This document shows, one piece after another, positions 31,589 to 42,203 of a stretch of DNA of 64,000 nt; positions within the stretch are counted from its first letter, which is position 1; every line of letters begins with the position of its first letter. This DNA comes from Pyrenochaeta sp. MPI-SDFR-AT-0127. Lineage: Eukaryota; Ascomycota; Dothideomycetes; Pleosporales; Cucurbitariaceae. The translations under genes were made by a program, and so were the position numbers. The notes beneath the pieces are model-generated. The model saw only the letters and a list, made by a program, of their open reading frames with translations, was not told the DNA's origin and searched no databases. The DNA is taken from the NCBI GenBank assembly GCA_020747015.1, contig JAGTJM010000051.1:177974-241973 (forward strand), in the 5' to 3' direction.

Positions 31589-34500
31589 CTATCGGCTCCC
31601 AGTCCTCTGTCTCCCCATGCGTCGGAAAAAGTCCATGACTTTCTTGGAGCTCCCTGAGCTCCCCTTGTTGCCGCTTTGCTCATCATATGCATCGGCAAAC
31701 TTCCTGCTCTTCTGTAGAACACCTTTGCGCTGCTGTTGCTGGGGCGACTCATCACCGCCCATGCCATGAGGATATGGGTTGCGCTGTTGGCCTTGTTGCT
31801 GTGATGATCCTGCCGGGGCAAAGTTCTCGCCGGCTTCTGAGTCATCAGTCTGCTGTCGGTACGGCCGATTCTGCGTGCTGGGATGTGGATCCCGAGGGTC
31901 GGGGAACTTTTCGTCACCAATGGGCGCAGTTGTGTTGTAGTTGTTAAACTGCGTTCGGTCAGGGGGTGCCGATGAAGGTCCAGCGGCGTTCAGATTCGCG
32001 TTCCGTATCCTGCTGCTGCTGTCATGCTGACCGTCATAAAAGCCTGGCATGTTGCTGCCCATGGTACTCTGACTAGGAGACCTGCTATCTGCTCCACGAC
32101 CAAATGCCATTCCAGGCCTGGAACCAGCCCTGGGGCGCGCGCTAGAGCCACGGCGTTCATGGTTAGACATGGTCGCTGGCATACTATCGCGGTGGGACGA
32201 GAAGGTTTTTGATAGCGAAGACGGCAGAAGTGAGAATCTGCGAGATGACTTCGTCTCGCCCGAGTTGCCAGTGTTCTTTCGGGAGAAGCCGAAGGAAGTA
32301 CGGCGGCTGGACTCGGTGCTTTGCCGAGGTGCCGCAACCGCATCATTAGACATAGGTCCAGCCATAGATGTAGGAGGATAGCTCTTTTGCTTCCTATCCT
32401 CAGGCTGGTTCGCGTATGAATTTTGAGATGTGAGAGATTCCTTCGGGTCCTGCGTGTATGAGGGTTGGCGGCCTGAGAACATAGACGTCATGCGGCCGAG
32501 AGTCTCGGTGACAGTATTGGACCGTTTGTGACCCTTTGCATTTCCGCCTGATGGGCCAAGCTGGATTGAATGTCCCCGTTGCGTGCTAGGCTGTCCAATG
32601 CTAGGCTCTGGCGCAGCAGACTCCTGTTGGGCATAAGGTCCTGAGATTGCGTATTGCTTGCCTTTTGGTTGGGAGAAGCGACCTTCGGCAGTAGTCTGAG
32701 CAACAGTTGCAACAGAGGGCTGGCCATACGAATTGCCCCTGGAAGGAAGTCTCGAACCTCCACCAAGCGTGCCGCCAGTTGAAGGGCGAGCTCCTGATGT
32801 GACGGGTGCAGCGCCGAAAGCAGAGTAGTCGGAGACTGATCGCTGAGGTTCTCGTGTTGGTCGAGCTGGAGCAGCCGCACTTGGTGCACCGGCAGAACGT
32901 GGAGGCCTGGCACCGGTAGCTGGTTGATGACCATCTGTGGATGGGGCCTGGGCGTCCTTCACGCGTGCTTTTGGTGTCTCAGCCGCAGGCGGCGATGCCT
33001 CTCCGCGTACCGTCTGCGATTGAGGTGCAACGTACTCAACTTGGACTGTTCGGCGCTTGTTGTCGCGACTGGTTTTGGCCTTCTCGGATGGTGGCTGATT
33101 GATCTGTTCACGTTTGGCAGTAAGGCCGCCATGAGCCGGGGAGGGCGCTGTGTGCGGCTTCCCTGGCTCGCGAACAGAGGCACTTCTCGCGAGTGCGGGT
33201 TGCTGTTCGAATGTGTCTTCTGAGAAACAGGTCAGTACATAAATAGAGGCCAAATGAGTAGATCCTAGATACATACTTGAATAGACAGACCCCTGTTGGG
33301 CGTCATTGGAATTGGTGTTGCTAGATGTGATGAAACCAACAACATGTGAATAGTCGGCCAGCCAGCTATGACGCGCAACCTCGAACAAATCCGCTCGTTT
33401 CCGTGGATCAGGTACGAGAATGCGCTTGAGAAGGTCTCTTGCGTGCGGCGTGACATACTCTGGGAATGTAAGTGGCGTGGACACAATGTACTTGTATAGC
33501 AGATTGATATTGTCGCCTTCGGGGTTCGCTGGGTCGTCGTCAAAGGGTAGGTAACCGGCCAACATGGCGTACTGTAATCAATCAGTTCCTGCGCAAAGAT
33601 CAAACAAAAGTCAGAGGCTTACCAGAATAACACCACAACTCCAGACATCCACCTTGCGACCAGTGTAGAGCGAGTCGCTGACTACCAACTCGGGCGCAGC
33701 ATAACATGGACTCCCGCAGCTGGTTTGCATGAGATCGCCTCGACGAGCGCCGTCACTGCCCTCAAGTCCCAGAGATCTTATAAAGTCCTTGTCGCCTAGT
33801 CTGTACTCGATTTCTTCGCTGAGCTCGTCATTGGGGTCGAAAGTGTTGGCAAAGCCAAAGTCGGTGATGATTATGTTCTTGTTGCGATCCAGTAATAAGT
33901 TCTCAAGCTTGAGATCTCGGTGCACAATGCCCTTTCTGTGTAGGTAGCCGACACCCGAGATAAGCTGGGAAAAGAGTTTCCGGGCAGGACCGTCTTTGAG
34001 GTAGCGATGATTGAGAATGTAGTCGAATAGTTCCCCGCCTGAAGCATACTCCAGAATAATGCCGATGTGTCGCTCTGTCTCAACCATCTCATGTAACCGA
34101 ACAATGTTGGGGTGGTCTAGTCCTCGTAGAATGTGGATTTCGCGGTAGATTTTCTGTAAGCGGTTCGAATTGCTGCCCAGGGTTTCTCTTCTTATGAGTT
34201 TAATGGCGACCTCGACACTGCTGTCTCGTTTCCAGCCCATCTTGACCTTGCCAAACTCGCCCTCGCCGAGTGTTTGGCCGAGAATGTAGTTGCCGAACTT
34301 TGATCTTTTGGCAGAGTTCTCGGACTTGGAATGATCCTGTCTGCTCTTTCCCCCGCCTCGTCCGCCATCATCAACGCCCTCGCTGCCGACTAGACCGAGG
34401 CCGGTTATTGGAGTGAGGTCTGCGCCAGCGGAAGAGGGAATTCCTTCTGCCAGTCGCGCCTGCTCGCGGGCAATGTCTTCTTGTGGGTCTGCAACGACTA

Positions 34501-35035
34501 TTCTGTTGATCACTGTGCTCTCTTCCCGTGGGAGGTTAGTTCCTATGGGCGGCTGGCCAACTGCTGTAGCCGACCGGCTGTGTGCTGGCTGCGATCTGCT
34601 CGAGGTTCCCTGTTGTCGGGGGCTGTCCTTTCCTCGCCGACGAGACTGGGCAGCGTTTGCGGCATTACTTGTTGTGTCGTCGCGTAACCTCTCTGGCTGC
34701 GATGAGCTTCCTCCAGCAGTGGCAGAGGGCTGTGCGCGAGTTGACGAAGTCCTCGGTGGAGGCATGGGGCCGCCGCCCATGGGCGTAGCCGTGTTGTTCA
34801 TGGCGGGAGAGTTCTGGGTCGATGGGGGCAGGGGCTGGGCGCGTGGCGTGGTCAGTGTCGAGTTGTGTGATACGGCGGGGGAGTGGTGAGTCTGGGGTGT
34901 CGAGGGCGTGTTGGGCGACGCGCCATTACTCGGTCGTCGCGATGGTCGGCGTGCAGAGGCTGGCGAGGCTGCTACGGGCGACGGCTGCTGATAGTACTGC
35001 TGACCATGGGGCGGTTGCGATGCCACGGCGGCCAT
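31589..35035 (-). CDS. Kin4/KfsA-type serine/threonine protein kinase
   Basis: Three exons (35035-33623, 33571-33277, 33219-31589), 1112 aa. The N-terminal 240 residues are Pro/Ser/Gln-rich. The kinase domain spans about 250-541: YILGQTLGEGEFGKVKMG (Gly loop), HRDLKLEN at 372-379, DFGFAN (DFG), a long insert before CGSPCYAAPELV (APE), WSCGVIL joined to YAMLAGYLPFDDDP across intron 1. The insert between DFG and APE with GDLMQTSCGSPCY is characteristic of the Kin4/Frk1 group; the Aspergillus orthologue is KfsA, which controls septation. Yeast Kin4 is the spindle-position checkpoint kinase. The 57-bp second intron is in frame and stop-free but has a GTATGT donor and CTGAC branch, so I splice it. 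The long C-terminal tail is low-complexity and basic. Confidence 0.88.
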
Positions 35036-37159
35036 GGTGTGCAGTGGCAGCGGGAGAAGGCAGCGTGGGTGTGTTTGTGGCTCACGCTGGCGGGTGAGGC
35101 AGCGTATTGAGGCAGACGTGGGCGGGCAATGTTTGTCGGATTGTCAGGAACTGGCGGTGTTGAGCTGTCGAATGGGCGATGGCGGGGAGGTGAGCGGCTC
35201 TAGTTCCCGCGGACACCAGACGTATCAAAAGCTGCGCGCGAGCAAATCGGGCGGCCCTGCTGCGAGGCGGTGGGTGTCTGAAAGTGGAGCAATTGAGCCA
35301 GGACAGGTCTTGCGAGGCCAGGGCGACCGGCGGATGGCGGATTGCGGATTGGGGTGCGGTGAAGGCGGAATTGTGGGCGTGGACAGGCCTTCACATGCAC
35401 ATGCAGCAAGCAGCGCGCGTGTGGTGTGCGTGGAGAGTGAGGACTCCGGAGCGGCAGCCTCAGGCTCTCTTAGCTTGGGGCTGTCCGGCGCAGGTGATTG
35501 ACGTCTTGTCCTGCAGTCAAGAGGCAGCGCGGCCGCCTATCTAACGGTCGCCTTTTCTGCGGAGCGATGGAGAGCCTTAACGTGTGTCTTGACGTGAGTG
35601 GAGAAGAGCAGAAGGCGCGGCTGAGCGAGCGTGAGATGGTAATCTCGTTAAAGGCTGTGGCTTGTTAAGGGGGACCAGATGCACATCATTGAGCGCGCTC
35701 GGCACAACACCAGCCCGCGAACAAGCACAACCGCGACCACGGTCCACACGGTGTGAGTCAATTTGCACACCAGCAGCATATCAGGCCAGGCTCTCCCAGC
35801 GCGAGCTGCCCGCTCGACACCGCTCGACCACAGGCGTGGGCGGCCGTAGCACACGTCTCCTTTTGCAGCGCCTGCCCATGGGCGGCGGGTGTCGGGGGGC
35901 GGGCGCTATCGCCAGACTGCAGCAAACCTCGCATGCCCCCTTTGAGCATGGCCAGGATGTGTAGTCGTTTCATGCACCATCTAACCCGGTCGCGACCACA
36001 TTGCGCAAATTGCTGGTTATGCGCTCGCCCACGACCAAAATAATACCTCGAGCTGCCTCATCTTCAGTAATACCGCCCCTCGCTATCGAATATCCAGCCC
36101 TCGTCGAGGCACCCTCACCCTCTTCCATCCCAAGACTTCCATATGACCGGCCACGTCTCCTGCGTCCGGCTGTCAGCTGCGGCACATCTCGCGTGGTCGC
36201 AGATGCGGACGCGTTGAAGCAGCACAAGACCAAACAACGCCCAACATCAGCATCAACATCAACATCAACACCATCATCATCAACAACAACAACAACAAAG
36301 TCTCGTCGCCAACCATGATGACGCAGCATGACCAGGATGCTGCCAGCCTTACCACTGACCCTACCACTTCCCCTGAGCCCATCGCTCGTTCTGAGCAAGG
36401 AGATCCAAGTCAAGAGAGATAGAGCCGTCCTCGCAAAACAAACAAGAAGGTTTTTCTGCTCTCCTGCCCTGTCACCATGTCTCAGCCCAGCCGAGCACAG
36501 AGAAGGCGTTTGTCTACTATGTAAGGGGACTTGCCCTGCATGTGCTTACATTCCTCGGCACTTGACCCAATCAACACGTGCTTTGTGGACGGCTCGCGGG
36601 TCCTCCAGCTCGGAACCTTTTTTTTTTATTAGCAGCTCACAATATTTGGAAGCGGCATGGCACAAGAATTGAACCTTCGGTCTGTCACAAAGTCACACGA
36701 CGCTGCAAGAATGGTTCAATTCCTTCTTTTAGCTTCGTCGTCGGAGATTAGACGCTGGCGCTTTGATCGCCCTTGCCGTGCATGCGGTGTCACTCGGGTC
36801 CACCTTCCGCTAGTGCGCTGCTTGAGATTTGCACCTTCCTCGCTGAACTTGTCTTATACCCAGGATTGGTGGACCTGGCCAAAAGGCCCTTCTGACGGGC
36901 CAACTGCCAATTGACGTCACACAGTGGAAATTGTCCTCTCACTTTTGACAACAATGGTTTGTTGCTGCCGAATCTAGTCATGTCCCCGCACTCTGCATAC
37001 CAAGAGCAAGCCTTCCACGAGGTGGGAAGAGTAATGCTCGAGTTGGGAAAGTTGTTCAAGGCGCCCATATTGCAGGTAGCATACTGTAAGTAGGTGTAGT
37101 TATCTGTCTGACTTTGTTTTCATCTCATCTTCAGCTTTGCCATGGCCGTATTGCTGCCC
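35036..37159. other. 2.1-kb intergenic region
   Basis: Promoter of the Kin4-like gene and 3' flank of the broken AIF-like gene. A CATCAA/CAACAA repeat at 36238-36300 precedes an ATG (36316) that opens only a frame of about 35 codons, so I do not call a gene. No RNA gene recognised. Confidence 0.5.
36238..36300 (+). repeat. CATCAA/CAACAA trinucleotide-type array
   Basis: Imperfect CATCA/CAACA units over about 60 bp. Confidence 0.8.
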
Positions 37160-37385
37160 TCAAATCTTGATCTCATTTGGGAGCCAAATCTCCAAGATAT
37201 CAACCCCCTTTTGGAGCTCACTCTTACCCGGCATCTTCATTCTCCTCATAAGCTGCAATAAAGTCAGTTAATATAATATGCCTTGCATGTATTTGCACAA
37301 TGCTTCAACATACCTCTGCGGCTTGGGTCATGTAAGGGTCCTTTTGCATAGACGCCACAGCGACCACCTCGTCTCCGTTAGTGTA

Positions 37386-37450
37386 CAGTCCCCCCCATGA
37401 ATTGACTGCTAGCGCGAGACGAGGTGTGACGAGATCTGGTCCGTGCGGCA
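37386..37450 (+). repeat. left terminal inverted repeat of the Tc1-like element
   Basis: 65 bp from CAGTCCCCCC to GTGCGGCA. Differs from the right end by three transitions and the length of the C run. Confidence 0.92.
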
Positions 37451-37531
37451 GGAAGGGGTCACATCTTTGATCACACAACTTTGGCAGTAAACAGATGCTT
37501 GCGCTTCACTATCGTTCTTTTTTTTTTGATA

Positions 37532-38566
37532 ATGAGGTCTCCAAAGGCTCGCCTCTCATATAAGGAGAGAATTCAGATACATACAATGCATGATCTTGGT
37601 TATAAGCAGACAGAAATCTCAATCTACCTCCAGATTCCTCAGACAACGATCTCTCTCTGCCTTCGAACAGGCGAGACGCCTCCACCTCCTCCACCAGGCC
37701 GTAAGCCTATCCTTGATACGCCAAAGAGACAAAGACTTGTTGCTTATGCGACTCAGGATCACGTTCAAAGAAGAAAGCCGTGGAAGGAGGTCGCAGCAGA
37801 GCTGGGGTGGCATCTTTGCAGCAGGACGCTGAAGGCAGCATTTGAAAAAGAGAGATACTTCAGACGCGTTGCAACAGAGAAACCTCTCCTCACAGATAAG
37901 CATAGATATGATAGACTGGTTTGGGCATATAAGCATGTTGAATGGGAAGATCAAGACTGGCTCAGAGTTGGATGGAGTGACGAGATGTCTGCAAGACTAG
38001 GAGGAGGCAAGATATTTGTGACAAGGATGGCAGAAGAGAGACTTGATCAAGACTGCCTTATCCCTCGTTTCAGACGTTACTCATGCTGCATGGTCTGGGG
38101 CATTATCTCAGGCCTATTCAAAGGGCCTCTTATTCTCTTTGAGAAAGATTGGTGCGTGAATAAGAAGAAGACAGTTACTTCTCACGTCTATATTAAGCAT
38201 ATTCTTCCTTACATTAAGGAATTCCAAAGAGAGATGGCTGCCTACTTTAATAAAGAGATGATCTTTATGGAGGATAACTGTTCTATTCATAACTCAAAAG
38301 AAACAAAGGCTGCGCAGAGGCTGCTCCAAATTATAAAGATGACTTGGCCAGCTAATTCACCAGATCTCAACCCTATTGAGAACGTGTGGCAGATGCTCAA
38401 GCATCGAGTCGCCCAGCGATATCCTAAGACAACAGAGGAGGTTAAGCTCTATCTGGAGGAGGAGTGGGAGAAAATCACGGTTGAAGACTATAAAAAGTAT
38501 ATCCTGTCCATGCGTGAGCGCTGTGTTGCAGTGATCCAGGCAGAAGGCCTTCATACAAAGTGGTAG
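37532..38566 (+). CDS. Tc1-like DD34E transposase
   Basis: 344 aa, first ATG of the frame at 37532. The N-terminus has a helix-turn-helix pattern (LSYKERIQIHTMHDLGYKQ, then SIYLQIPQTTISL), as in Tc1-type transposases. A basic linker is followed by the catalytic core: D in VGWSDEMS, D in FMEDNCSIH, and E in SPDLNPIENVW. The last two acidic residues are separated by 34 residues, giving the DD34E signature of Tc1-like elements; WPANSPDLNPIENVW is diagnostic. The frame is intact to a normal stop, so it is probably active or recently active. Its codon use (AGA, AAG, AT-ending) differs from the neighbouring host genes. Confidence 0.93.
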   Translation: MRSPKARLSYKERIQIHTMHDLGYKQTEISIYLQIPQTTISLCLRTGETPPPPPPGRKPILDTPKRQRLVAYATQDHVQRRKPWKEVAAELGWHLCSRTLKAAFEKERYFRRVATEKPLLTDKHRYDRLVWAYKHVEWEDQDWLRVGWSDEMSARLGGGKIFVTRMAEERLDQDCLIPRFRRYSCCMVWGIISGLFKGPLILFEKDWCVNKKKTVTSHVYIKHILPYIKEFQREMAAYFNKEMIFMEDNCSIHNSKETKAAQRLLQIIKMTWPANSPDLNPIENVWQMLKHRVAQRYPKTTEEVKLYLEEEWEKITVEDYKKYILSMRERCVAVIQAEGLHTKW

Positions 38567-38624
38567 AGCATTGCTGCTGTCTTGTTGTACATATAAAAAT
38601 GAATAGAAACTTAGACTAGGGCTG

Positions 38625-38690
38625 TGCCGCACGGACCAAATCTCATCACATCTCGTCTCGCGCTAGCAGTCAATTCATGGGGGGGGACTG
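38625..38690 (-). repeat. right terminal inverted repeat of the Tc1-like element
   Basis: 66 bp, the reverse complement of the left end apart from three transitions and one extra base in the homopolymer. Confidence 0.92.
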
Positions 38691-40427
38691 TAGTATGCAA
38701 CAAATGATGCCTCCTCTGGCTTCCCCTGGAGAACAACATCGTCGTAACCGTTCATTGTGTTACCACAGTACCGTAGCTGCGAGCCGAGGGCCGACCAGAA
38801 CACAGGAATAAACGGCTTGGGCTTGGTCCCTGGGTTGTTGATCGAATTGGCCACTGACCGACCCGCGTTCTGTGCAACGTTCCAGTGTTCGATTCGGACT
38901 GGGGTTCCGTTGCCTCCAGGGCCGTGGTAGGGGTATGTTGCGATATCGCCAATGGCGTAGACGTCTTTCAGTCCGTTGACAGCAAATGACTCATCCGTCT
39001 TCAACGAACCGTCTTTCTCCAGGGCGATACTCGAGTTATCCCTCAGATACTCGGTTGCAGGTGCAACGCCTACACCCTCGATGACAAGGTCGGCCTCTAG
39101 CACTGTGCCGTCCTTGAGGTGCACGGCTCCAACCTTTGACGAGTCGCTCTTTGATGCCGTCGCCTTATCTACGCTCGCGCCCATCTGGAACTTGACGCCG
39201 TTTTTCTCGAGGAGGCCACGGAAGATCTTTCCAATCTTTTTTCCCATTACCCGCTCCATTGGTTCTGCCGTCGAGATTAGCATCTGCTGGTGCTTTAGAC
39301 CAATCAAACTTACCCTCTTCCATACCAATAATGGTCACGTCGTTCTTCATGCCTGCAAGACAATTGCCAACCTCCATTCCAATGAAGGAGCTGCCCACGA
39401 CAACGACCTTCTTGCCATTATCGCCAACAGCCTTCAAGATACCCTGTGTGTCCGGTAAGGTACGTAGTACAAAGACATTGCTCAGGTCGCCCTTCAAACC
39501 CTCCAATGGCAGCCATCTTGGCGTTCCGCCGGTTGCCAGTACCAGTTTAGAATATTCATAAGTCTTTCCCGACTTGGTCGACACCTTCTTGCCCGAGAAG
39601 TCAACGCTTTTCGCTTCATCTTCAACAATCTCGATTGACGCATCCTTGTACCAGTTTTTCTGCCTCCAAGCTGCCTTGGATACATCTGCCAACAATGCCT
39701 TGGAGAGCTTGGTCCGATCGATGGGCTGGTAGCCTTCCTTCGAGATCACGGTGATCTTTCCAGTGTAACCTCCGCCTCGAAGGCCCTCAACTGCGCCGAG
39801 GGTGCCGGAACCACTGCCATTTGTCAGCAAACAGTATTATCTGGTGCATGAGAGCACGAACCCTCCTATAACCAGGACATGCTCGTCGCTCACTGAGGAG
39901 CACTTGACATTCAAAGCTCGCCGGTTGGCCTTGAGTGTATCCTCATCAGTCTTGATGTAGACAGCGCCGTCCCTTTCCAACACCTCGTACTTCGAAATTG
40001 GGTCGAGGGCAGGTGCGTCTTCGACGTCACCAGTGGAAACTTTGAAGCAGGCTGTACAGTATTAGAGTCAATGTGACAACTGTCGTTTTGTGCCGAACTC
40101 ACCGCCATGCCATGGACAGGTCAATCGCCCCTCAGGTGTCAAAACGCCTTTCACCAATGGAGCTCCGTAATGTGTGCAATTGGCTGACGTTGCGTGAACT
40201 TGGTCTTGAACCTTCAAAAGCAATACTTTTCCTCCCTCGACACCTTCGACTTCGACTTCCTTCTTCTCTCCGTTTTTAAGATTCAAAGACGTCACATCCT
40301 TGAGCTTAAATTCTTTCGACATAGCTGCGGATGTCGTAGTAAAGGTGGCTCTTTGCAAGCTACTCGTAGGACTGAATTCAAGCTTTAATGAGGTTCGGAG
40401 GGGTCGTAGTAATCGTAACAATTGCAT

Positions 40428-40942
40428 CAAGGGCTTGTAAAGCGAGCTCCGAAAGTATACCCATCTATGACCTGGACAATGCAGTGCTGATGTGGAGGGC
40501 GGGGCTGACAACTACGAGCGCGCTGATTTGCTCGCCTGTTGATGACGTACTGCGGCATTGCATCAACGACGCGGTACGCGTCTACCACCTATCGATAAAG
40601 GCCGAGCAGCGAGGCAGAGTTGGTGACAAGCACGTCTTCCCCACATGCAATTCTTCTAAACTTTACACAGTCCGTACTTTTTGGCCCGTGGTGGGGTTTT
40701 GGTACAATAACTGTCTCTCTCCTTCTGCAGTCCATTGCACGGGCTGGAACTCTTCCAGGAGCATCGCCTGCTTGCAACTGCCGGGCCGAACAGGGTGCTG
40801 AAGTCGTCTGATTAGGTTAGCCAGCTGTCGGCGCAAACATTTAGAGCACCAGGCCTCGGTCTGCAGGCTTCGTTCGGCGAAACAACGAAACGAGGGCCAT
40901 TTGTCTGCACTTGAGGCCTGCACATTGCAGTCACCCGACAGT
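40428..40942. promoter_or_regulatory. divergent promoter region (AIF-like / peroxiredoxin)
   Basis: 515 bp between two divergent start codons. Two redox genes may share regulation. The AIF frame is open further upstream to 40511, but the ATG at 40427 gives a better presequence. Confidence 0.45.
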
Positions 40943-41557
40943 ATGGCTCGTATGTGGTGCTGCACCGGAAACTGGCACGGATACGTCGTCGCTAACTACA
41001 AGACAGACACGACCTTCCCGTCAGAACTGCCAGTCCCCAAAGACGACGGAGCTTGCTCACATCTGACTGGCTTAAAAATCGCTCCTGTCTCCTTGACAGC
41101 GACCTCAGGTAGTCAAGTAGATGTATCTTCGCTCTCTGAGCTTACGATAATCTTCTGCTACCCGCGTACTGGCGCGCCTGGCGAGACAATAACAGACGAC
41201 TGGAACTCTATCCCAGGAGCAAGAGGCTGTACACCACAAGCCTGCAGCTTTCGCGATGAAATGGTTGAGTTGCGCAAGCTAGGTGTGAAGAACGTATTTG
41301 GCCTGTCGAGCCAGGATACTCCTTACCAAGCAGAGGCTAAACTGCGGCTGCACCTCCCATACGAACTCCTTTCGGATGAGAGACTGGAGTTTGCCAAAGC
41401 GCTGAAGCTACCGACCTTCGAATGGAAAGGCAAGACACTGATCAAGAGACTTGCCTTGGCTATCGAGAACGAAACAATCGTCAAGGTCTGGTACCCGGTC
41501 TTTCCTCCTGATGCCAACGCGAGGGAGGTGGTTGAGTGGCTAGCTAGCAAAAAATAG
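40943..41557 (+). CDS. PrxQ/BCP-type peroxiredoxin
   Basis: Two exons, 40943-40949 (7 nt, ATG GCT C) and 41007-41557; 185 aa. The 57-bp intron has a GTATGT donor, CTAAC branch and CAG acceptor; it is in frame and stop-free, so the unspliced reading is possible but would add an atypical WCCTGNWHGY stretch. The spliced start MAHTTFPSELPVPKDDG fits fungal homologues. The redoxin core has IIFCYPRTGAPGE and, after a short insert, GCTPQACSFRDE: the first Cys is the peroxidatic and the second the likely resolving Cys of BCP/PrxQ proteins. Later VFGLSSQDTPYQ and LPYELLSDERLE match the family. It reduces hydroperoxides using thioredoxin; nuclear Dot5 is the yeast relative. Divergent from the AIF-like gene. 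Confidence 0.88.
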   Translation: MARMWCCTGNWHGYVVANYKTDTTFPSELPVPKDDGACSHLTGLKIAPVSLTATSGSQVDVSSLSELTIIFCYPRTGAPGETITDDWNSIPGARGCTPQACSFRDEMVELRKLGVKNVFGLSSQDTPYQAEAKLRLHLPYELLSDERLEFAKALKLPTFEWKGKTLIKRLALAIENETIVKVWYPVFPPDANAREVVEWLASKK

Positions 41558-42203
41558 TATATGCAGGTACCATTACGGCGACCTGAAACAACATGGTGGT
41601 CTCAGGCACGAACCATGAGCTTTCATGACTCGACATTTCAATACTCCGCAACTACTCTATCCGGGGGGTAACGACAGTGCGCAAGCGAAGACACGAACCA
41701 TTACAATGTTCGCGACGCTGTCAAAGGTCAAGCCTCCGGCATTGCGCAACATTTTGTTTGGCCTCATCCCCGCTGTCGTCGCTTTTTAGCGCATCGTAGA
41801 CTACCAGCTTTCATCGTAAGCCATCGCTTTTCGCGGAAGGTTTGACGCGGTGCGACGTTGGCTTGCACGCTAAGGATCGTCAAACCACCAGCCGAAGGCG
41901 GATCGACTTGCGCATCGTCAATAAACTTTACCTTTTTTGCCGGTCCTACAAGATGTGATCAACACCCCTCGCCTTGCATGCGATGCTCTCGCAAGGACTC
42001 TCTTCCTGCCGAGGACCATCGTCCATCACCTTGAGAAGCCATCTTGACCAATCCGACTTTCGTTTACACATCAACATCTTCCAATTCCCAATACGATTAC
42101 CCTACTCATGTACAATTGCGCGACGGCGACACGCGCCCAAATTATTGACGCGACGATCGCTCCTTCTTAAATACCATACTATACACTACGACTCTTAATC
42201 ATA
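41558..42203. other. intergenic region
   Basis: 3' end of the peroxiredoxin gene and promoter of the membrane-protein gene. No additional gene. Confidence 0.55.

Larger units (their letters stand above)
37386..38690 (+). mobile_element. Tc1/mariner-type DNA transposon (1305 bp)
   Basis: Bounded by 65-66-bp terminal inverted repeats starting CAGTCCCCCC, with a TA duplication outside (37384-37385 and 38691-38692). It carries one intact transposase. It is inserted into the last part of the AIF-like gene in opposite orientation. Near-identical ends, an intact gene and undecayed flanking exon sequence indicate a recent insertion. Confidence 0.93.
37160..40427 (-). pseudogene. Rieske-type AIF-like FAD oxidoreductase, split by a transposon
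   Basis: Exons run 40427-40103, 40051-39862, 39813-39314 and 39264-38692, then a Tc1-like element, then 37383-37315 and 37252-37160. Before insertion it would have been about 583 aa. A mitochondrial-type presequence starts at M of MQLLRLLRPLRTSLKL. The Rieske centre is C84-T-H86 and CPWH (C104, H107). The FAD/NAD domains show VIGGGSGTLGAVEGL (across intron 2), LVLATGGTPRWLP, VVVVGSSFIGMEVGN and VYAIGDIATYP. This is the AIFM3 / fungal AIF-like layout. The insertion lies in the codon after AYY; reading into the element stops after SPPP, giving a 534-aa product without the last 53 residues. The separated 3' part (TNGDEVVAVASM to the stop, with its own intron) is undamaged. Confidence 0.85.

Noticed and set aside
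36316..36420. Small open frame after the CATCAA array
   Set aside because: About 35 codons, no domain, no convincing splice partner.
36655..36735. tRNA-like B-box sequence (ggttcaattcc)
   Set aside because: T-stem and acceptor pairing could not be formed on either strand, so I do not call a tRNA.
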